Source: Spirochaeta sp. (lineage in GTDB: Bacteria > Spirochaetota > Spirochaetia > UBA9216). From it: DNA of 9,787 nt. The stretch covers positions 1 to 9,787 of the forward strand of contig DMKD01000198.1 in NCBI GenBank assembly GCA_003454605.1, in the 5' to 3' direction. Below the pieces are notes generated by a model that saw nothing but the letters and a program-made list of their open reading frames with translations, was not told where the DNA came from and did not search any database. The position numbers and the translations under genes were made by a program. The number at the start of each line of letters is the position of its first letter. Positions within the stretch are counted from its first letter, which is position 1. Below, piece by piece: positions 6,292 to 9,787 of this stretch.

Positions 6292-6306
6292 TGTTTAGGA
6301 GTTTTT

Positions 6307-7113
6307 ATGGGTTTGGAAGAACAATATAAGATTAGACAAAAAGAAGGGTTTAAACCCGGCTATACCGAAATTGTATCAGAGAAGACTAATCCTGAGATGC
6401 TGATGAGCTTTGGAGTTATGAAGATCTTGAAAGGCGAGGACTTTTCGAATGATGAAAGCCTTGAGAGAGTATTTGTTCTCTTCCATGGTGAAGTTGAGCT
6501 CTCATGGAACGGGAATTGTGTAACTGTAAGCAGAGGGAACCTCTATGATGATGATCCCAGAACGCTTCATGTTCCAAAAAATATGAAGGTTAATATTAAA
6601 TGCCTTTCAGAGGAAGCAGAGTTCTCAGTGCATAAAACAGAGAATGAAAAGGAGTTTGCTTCTAAATTATACGGCTCAGAAGAGCTTGTTAAAGAAGTCC
6701 GCGGTAAGGGGACGATGAACGAAACCGGCACACGACTCGTTAGAACAATAATTGATTACTCAATTGATCCGGATGCAAACTTTATGATTGGTGAAGATGT
6801 GCAGTATCCTGGCAAGTGGGCTGGTTTCCCGTCACATTCACATGCTCAGCCTGAAATCTATTTTTACCGATTCCTGCCGGAAAATGGCTTCGGACTATTG
6901 AAGCTTGGTGATGAAGGTGTATGTATTGAACAGGATGATACATGTATCATCCCGCCGACTCTTGTTCATCCTCAAGTAGGAGCTCCGGGATACGCTATGT
7001 ATTTTCTCTGGGTTATAAGACATCTGCCGGGTAATCCATATATCAAGCCTGATTTTGAAGAACAGCATCTCTGGGCAGAACAGCCTGATGCAAAGATCTG
7101 GCCTGAGCGCTAG
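6307..7113 (+). CDS. iolB: 5-deoxy-glucuronate isomerase
   Basis: This 268-aa cytoplasmic enzyme converts 5-deoxy-glucuronate to 5-dehydro-2-deoxy-gluconate (DKG) in myo-inositol breakdown. It has the double-cupin build and length of IolB/KduI isomerases. The C-terminal cupin carries probable metal ligands H177, H179 and E183 (PSHSHAQPEIYFYRF) and H221 (PPTLVHPQ), followed by PGYAMYFLWVIR (227-238). The gap between the His pair and the Glu is short, more like KduI than classic IolB, where extra residues separate them. KduI (pectin breakdown) is therefore an alternative, but the iolC/iolD neighbours decide for IolB. The ATG at 6307 is chosen because AGGAG (6297-6301) lies 5 bases upstream. An upstream TTG at 6247 would fall inside the operator. 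The stop TAG overlaps the AGGAGG that opens the first intergenic element. Confidence 0.9.
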   Translation: MGLEEQYKIRQKEGFKPGYTEIVSEKTNPEMLMSFGVMKILKGEDFSNDESLERVFVLFHGEVELSWNGNCVTVSRGNLYDDDPRTLHVPKNMKVNIKCLSEEAEFSVHKTENEKEFASKLYGSEELVKEVRGKGTMNETGTRLVRTIIDYSIDPDANFMIGEDVQYPGKWAGFPSHSHAQPEIYFYRFLPENGFGLLKLGDEGVCIEQDDTCIIPPTLVHPQVGAPGYAMYFLWVIRHLPGNPYIKPDFEEQHLWAEQPDAKIWPER

Positions 7114-7211
7114 GAGGAATTATAAAAACACCACCTGTGTTTTTATAATTCTGAAGTTTGACAAGCTTTGCTTGCAAACATTCATGATATTTTCCCGCTA
7201 TTTGCGGCGGG
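7112..7211 (+). repeat. Structured intergenic element A (iolB-iolC), three hairpins
   Basis: AGGAGG (7112-7117) overlaps the iolB stop. Hairpin 1 has a perfect 14-bp AT-rich stem, 7118-7131 with 7137-7150, and loop CACCT. Hairpin 2 pairs TGAA-GTTTG-CAAGC (7152-7166, with one bulged A) with GCTTG-CAAAC-TTCA (7170-7184, one bulged A) around a TTT loop. Hairpin 3 pairs CCCGC (7194-7198) with GCGGG (7207-7211). The iolC ribosome binding region follows. The same order recurs at 9075-9165 with different stem sequences. Loop 1 could pair partly with AGGAGG. Possible roles are mRNA processing, stability or translation control; it may also be a dispersed repeat. Confidence 0.75.
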
Positions 7212-7239
7212 CAGCTTTTTAGGGGGAACTAAAAAGGGT

Positions 7240-8229
7240 ATGGAGTTCAGCAAGAATAAAACTATCGATATAGTAGCACTCGGTCGTGCAGGCATTGATT
7301 TAAACGCAGAAAAAATGAATGTTTCTATGGAAGATAATATGACATTCAGAAAAACTGTCGGTGGATCGGCTGCAAATATTGCAGTTGCCTGTTCTATGCA
7401 CGGCTTAAGCGTTGGCTTTATCGGCAGAGTATCCGATGATCAGCACGGAAGATACATCAGAACTTACTTTGACTCTAAAGGTATCAACACAGATAACCTA
7501 ATTACAGATACCGACGGCTGTATGAACGGCCTGGCTTTCACTGAGATTAAATCTTCAAAAGACAGCAGCTTCATACTTTATCGTGACAATGTTGCCGATT
7601 TAAATCTCAGTGTAAAAGATATTGATGAAGAATATGTTAAGAAGACCCGGATTCTTGTGATTTCTGGTACAGCGCTTTCGACTAGTCCCTCGAGAGAGGC
7701 TGTTTTTGCAGCGCTTGAATATGCAGAAAAACATGGTACGAAGGTAATTCTTGATATTGATTATAGAAACTATACCTGGAAATCGGTTGAAGAGAGCGGA
7801 ATATATCTGTCACTCGCAGCCGAGAAATGCGATATCATTGTCGGAACAAGAGAAGAGTTCGACATGCTGGAGATGTTCTCAATTCCGGGCAATAAGGATG
7901 ATGCTCTGACAGCACGGAGGTGGTTTGATTTCAGAGCAGAGATTGTAATTGTAAAGCATGGTAAAGAAGGTTCATTTGCGTATACCGAAGAAGGCAGAAT
8001 TGTAGAAGGGGCCGTCTTCCCCGTTACACCCCTTAAGACCATGGGGGCCGGTGACTCATATGCAGGTGGACTGATTTACGGACTGCTTACAGGAAAGACT
8101 ATTGCTGAAGCAATGGAGATCGGAGCCGGTGCCGCCGCCATAGTTGTGCAGAAACCTGATTGTTCCGAATCAATGCCGAGCTACAGAGAAATACAGGCTT
8201 TTATAGCAGATTACAAAGCAGGAAAATAG
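7240..8229 (+). CDS. iolC: 5-dehydro-2-deoxygluconokinase
   Basis: This 329-aa cytoplasmic sugar kinase of the PfkB/ribokinase family phosphorylates DKG to DKG-6-phosphate. Visible motifs are GGSAANIAVACSMHG (41-55, substrate-binding glycine motif), DIDYRNYTW (172-180, close to the DIDYRPYTW type of IolC) and the second PfkB signature KTMGAGDSYAGGLIYGLL (266-283) with the catalytic Asp at 272. CSESMP near 308-313 matches the IolC C-terminal pattern. The ATG at 7240 is chosen because the protein then starts like the family (TIDIVALGRAGIDL). A longer reading from TTG 7168 would run through hairpins 2 and 3 of element A. The ribosome binding site is not ideal: AGGGGG (7221-7226) is 13 bases from the ATG and AAGGG (7234-7238) is too close, so initiation may be inefficient or structure-dependent. 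The aldolase gene follows after 4 bases. Confidence 0.93.
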   Translation: MEFSKNKTIDIVALGRAGIDLNAEKMNVSMEDNMTFRKTVGGSAANIAVACSMHGLSVGFIGRVSDDQHGRYIRTYFDSKGINTDNLITDTDGCMNGLAFTEIKSSKDSSFILYRDNVADLNLSVKDIDEEYVKKTRILVISGTALSTSPSREAVFAALEYAEKHGTKVILDIDYRNYTWKSVEESGIYLSLAAEKCDIIVGTREEFDMLEMFSIPGNKDDALTARRWFDFRAEIVIVKHGKEGSFAYTEEGRIVEGAVFPVTPLKTMGAGDSYAGGLIYGLLTGKTIAEAMEIGAGAAAIVVQKPDCSESMPSYREIQAFIADYKAGK

Positions 8230-8233
8230 AACA

Positions 8234-9076
8234 ATGCTTGTAAATATGTCTGAATATGTAGCAGAGGCATCACGGACTGAGCGAATTGTACCGGGCTTTA
8301 ATGTATTTGGTTATGAAGACGCCTATGCCGTTATAAGGGCGGCAGAACGATTTGGTGCACCTGTTATTCTGATGTCGAACAGCGATGCTGTGGAACATAT
8401 GGAAATAAGCAGCAGTGTTGCTCTTTATAAATCACTTGCTGAATCAACAGAGATTCCTGTCTGTATTCATCTGGATCATGCCAAAACATTGGAACTGATT
8501 CAAAAAGCAATAAAAGCGGGTTATACATCAGTGATGTATGACGGTTCTGCTCTGCCGCTTGAGGAAAACATCGGGAATACTGTCAGGGTTCTTGATCTAG
8601 CGGCGAAGTTCAATGTTTCGGTTGAGGCCGAACTTGGTTCAATCCCATATACCGATAGAAATGCGGAGATTGAATCTATACTTACTACACCTGCTGAGGC
8701 AGGTGAATTTATAAAAAGAGCGCCGGTTGATGCGCTCGCCGTAGCTGTCGGTTCACTGCACAGAATGCAGGCACAAACCGCCAGACTGGATTTTAACAGA
8801 ATCTCTGCGATTGAAAGCAGAGTGGATGTCCCTTTGGTAATTCACGGATTTACCGGCGTTGTCGATGAAGATGTGGAGAAACTGCTTCCGACCAAGGTGG
8901 GAAAGGTTAATATCGGAACAGCCCTGCGGCTGGCTTTCGGTAAAGCGATGAAAGCGGAAATAGCTTCAAACCCTGACGAATATGACAGGGTAAAACTATT
9001 TAAGAAACCAATGGATGCGGTACAGGCTGTCGCGGAGAATAAATACCGGCTGTTCGGCTGGGACCAAAAAGAATAG
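8234..9076 (+). CDS. iolJ: Class II aldolase, probable 6-phospho-5-dehydro-2-deoxy-gluconate aldolase
   Basis: This 280-aa zinc-dependent class II aldolase would cleave DKG-6-phosphate to DHAP and malonate semialdehyde. Family features are PGFNVFGYED (20-29), HLDHAKT (79-85) with probable catalytic D81 and zinc ligand H82, EAELGSI (131-137), H176 and H204 as the other zinc ligands, and VNIGTALRLAF (225-235). Two glycines normal in this family are changed: the usual HG after the second zinc His is HR (176-177), and the usual HGGSG/HGGTG loop is HGFTG (204-208). Both lie near the phosphate/cation site, so specificity could differ from IolJ or FbaA. The start at 8234 gives the family-like MLVNMSEYV. 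AGGA (8220-8223), inside the end of iolC, is 10 bases upstream, so translation is coupled. The symbol rests mainly on position between iolC and iolD. Confidence 0.85.
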   Translation: MLVNMSEYVAEASRTERIVPGFNVFGYEDAYAVIRAAERFGAPVILMSNSDAVEHMEISSSVALYKSLAESTEIPVCIHLDHAKTLELIQKAIKAGYTSVMYDGSALPLEENIGNTVRVLDLAAKFNVSVEAELGSIPYTDRNAEIESILTTPAEAGEFIKRAPVDALAVAVGSLHRMQAQTARLDFNRISAIESRVDVPLVIHGFTGVVDEDVEKLLPTKVGKVNIGTALRLAFGKAMKAEIASNPDEYDRVKLFKKPMDAVQAVAENKYRLFGWDQKE

Positions 9077-9165
9077 GAGGAATGCTTAAAATTCCTCCAT
9101 GTATTTTAAGTATTTCGAAGTTTGCGTATGCAAACTTCATAATAGAACGCCGCCCTCCGTGGCGG
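9075..9165 (+). repeat. Structured intergenic element B (aldolase-iolD), three hairpins
   Basis: AGGAGG (9075-9080) overlaps the aldolase stop. Hairpin 1 has a 12-bp AT-rich stem (9081-9092 with 9103-9114, one G-T pair) and loop TCCTCCATGT. Hairpin 2 is a perfect 9-bp stem, GAAGTTTGC (9117-9125) with GCAAACTTC (9130-9138), loop GTAT. Hairpin 3 pairs CCGCC (9150-9154) with GGCGG (9161-9165). An alternative fold pairs GGAGGAAT (9076-9083) with ATTCCTCC (9091-9098), which excludes hairpin 1. The iolD ribosome binding site AGGAG (9176-9180) follows. The layout matches element A at 7112-7211. Confidence 0.75.
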
Positions 9166-9185
9166 GGAACCTTATAGGAGTTGTT

Positions 9186-9787
9186 ATGAAAACAGTTAGA
9201 CTTACAGTGTCACAGGCACTTGTTAAATTTTTAGACAATCAGTATCTGGATTTTGACGGCGAAGAAATTAAATTTGTTGATGGTGTAATCGGAATTTTCG
9301 GTCACGGAATTGTAGTTGGACTCGGAGAGGCCCTCGAAGACAAGAGTCATTCGCTGAAATTTATCCAGGGCAAGAGCGAACAGGGTATGGCTCATATTGC
9401 TATGGGTTTTGCCAAGCAGAAGAAGAGACGTCAGATTATGGCAGTTACAAGCTCAATCGGTCCCGGTGCCTTAAATATGGTTACTGCTGCCGGTACTGCA
9501 ACCGCAAACAGAATCCCGGTTCTTTTTCTACCCGGAGACTCCTATGGAAACAGGCAGCCCGATCCTGTACTTCAGCAGATAGAAAACAGTTATGATCACA
9601 ATATTACCGCTAATGATGCATTCAAACCGGTCAGCAAATACTGGGACAGAATTGTGCGCCCCGAACAGCTGATGACCGCGATGATTAACGCAATGCGCGT
9701 TCTTACAAATCCCGCGGAAACAGGAGCAGTAACAGTCTGTCTTCCTCAGGATGTACAGGGCGAAGCATACGATTATCCTGTAGAATT
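9186..9787 (+). CDS. iolD: 3D-(3,5/4)-trihydroxycyclohexane-1,2-dione hydrolase, N-terminal part
   Basis: This is the first 200 codons of a thiamine-diphosphate enzyme that hydrolyses the ring of 3D-trihydroxycyclohexane-1,2-dione to 5-deoxy-glucuronate, supplying the IolB substrate. The full family length is about 630-650 aa, so about one third is visible; the gene runs off the window end. The start is ATG 9186 with AGGAG (9176-9180) 5 bases upstream. The protein begins MKTVRLTVSQALVKFL as IolD does. The ThDP-activating Glu is E65 in QGKSEQGMAHIAMGFAKQ (61-78), where Bacillus IolD has NEQ instead of SEQ. Further IolD-like segments are TSSIGPGALNMVTAAGTA, RQPDPVLQQ, NDAFKPVSKYWDRI and the Q-DVQGEAYD end. 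The thiamine-diphosphate binding domain lies beyond the window. I see no frameshift in the visible part. Confidence 0.95.
   Translation, partial: MKTVRLTVSQALVKFLDNQYLDFDGEEIKFVDGVIGIFGHGIVVGLGEALEDKSHSLKFIQGKSEQGMAHIAMGFAKQKKRRQIMAVTSSIGPGALNMVTAAGTATANRIPVLFLPGDSYGNRQPDPVLQQIENSYDHNITANDAFKPVSKYWDRIVRPEQLMTAMINAMRVLTNPAETGAVTVCLPQDVQGEAYDYPVE

Larger units (their letters stand above)
5956..6306. promoter_or_regulatory. Divergent control region between lacI and iolB
   Basis: This 351-base AT-rich stretch has no gene. From left to right it holds the lacI ribosome binding site (5961-5965), a LacI-type palindrome (6005-6014), the lacI promoter (6030-6058) overlapped by an FNR-like box (6045-6058), an AT-rich stretch with an inverted repeat ACTTGA/TCAAGT (6112-6117 and 6132-6137), the iolB promoter (6197-6225), a second LacI-type palindrome (6235-6254), a GC hairpin (6271-6291) and the iolB ribosome binding site (6297-6301). 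Confidence 0.8.

Noticed and set aside
6247..6306. N-terminal extension of iolB from TTG 6247
   Set aside because: It starts inside the operator and lacks a ribosome binding site. ATG 6307 has AGGAG at ideal spacing and gives the usual family length.
7118..7150. Hairpin 1 of element A as an intrinsic terminator
   Set aside because: The stem is almost all A-T, the T-run is inside the stem, and no T-tract follows. iolC directly downstream has no promoter of its own that I can see.
7168..7239. N-terminal extension of iolC from TTG 7168
   Set aside because: It runs through hairpins 2 and 3 of element A, has no ribosome binding site, and the family N-terminus starts at ATG 7240.
9082..9177. A 31-codon open frame from ATG 9082 with AGGAGG just upstream, ending in a TAG that overlaps the iolD ribosome binding site
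   Set aside because: The AGGAGG is only one base from the ATG, the frame runs straight through all three hairpins, and the matching frame in element A has no start and contains stops. It is more likely a by-product of the RNA element.
1..9787. CRISPR arrays, tRNA or rRNA genes, insertion sequences, phage genes
   Set aside because: No regularly spaced direct repeats, RNA-gene signatures, transposase or phage motifs were seen. The only repeats are the two iol intergenic elements and the two operators.

Overview
The window is bacterial, with roughly mid-40s percent GC by eye. It reads as a stretch of chromosome built from sugar-catabolism and envelope-stress genes. The taxon is not certain. A lipoprotein with a relaxed lipobox, an RpoE-like ECF promoter and an ABC sugar importer beside an iol cluster would suit a diderm anaerobe or facultative anaerobe, and I would test Spirochaetota first. 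That is an inference from overall style, not from a marker gene.

Region 1 (1-2182): the 3' end of a ribose/galactose/inositol-type ABC ATPase, its complete RbsC-like permease, a GC-rich hairpin, then a cytidylate-kinase-like P-loop protein closed by a textbook intrinsic terminator (2135-2176). Region 2 (2194-4921): a four-gene operon behind a near-consensus ECF promoter (GGAACTT, 16 bp, GTCTAA). It encodes a large unrecognised lipoprotein, a small exported helical protein that may be Spy/CpxP/CnrX-like, an ECF sigma factor and a membrane anti-sigma factor with cysteine/histidine residues near the family zinc motif. The promoter type suggests that the sigma factor drives its own operon. Region 3 (4939-9787): a LacI-family repressor on the minus strand diverges from an inositol catabolic operon, iolB - iolC - class II aldolase (iolJ-like) - iolD (cut by the window end). 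The shared intergenic region (5956-6306) holds one sigma-70 promoter in each direction and a LacI-type palindrome just downstream of each predicted start site. This indicates one repressor controlling both itself and the iol operon.

How it works together: the ABC importer (possibly for inositol, unproven) brings in substrate. IolD (ring opening), IolB (isomerisation), IolC (phosphorylation) and the aldolase (cleavage to DHAP and malonate semialdehyde) form the inner steps of myo-inositol breakdown. IolG, IolE and IolA are not visible and may lie beyond the window.

The most unusual non-coding signal is a pair of related multi-hairpin elements in the iol operon, at 7112-7211 (iolB/iolC) and 9075-9165 (aldolase/iolD). 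Each begins with an AGGAGG overlapping the upstream stop codon. Each then carries an AT-rich hairpin with a CCT-containing loop, a GAAGTTTG hairpin and a GC hairpin just before the true ribosome binding site. The stems are kept although their sequences differ. The ECF module and its promoter are the second item of interest.
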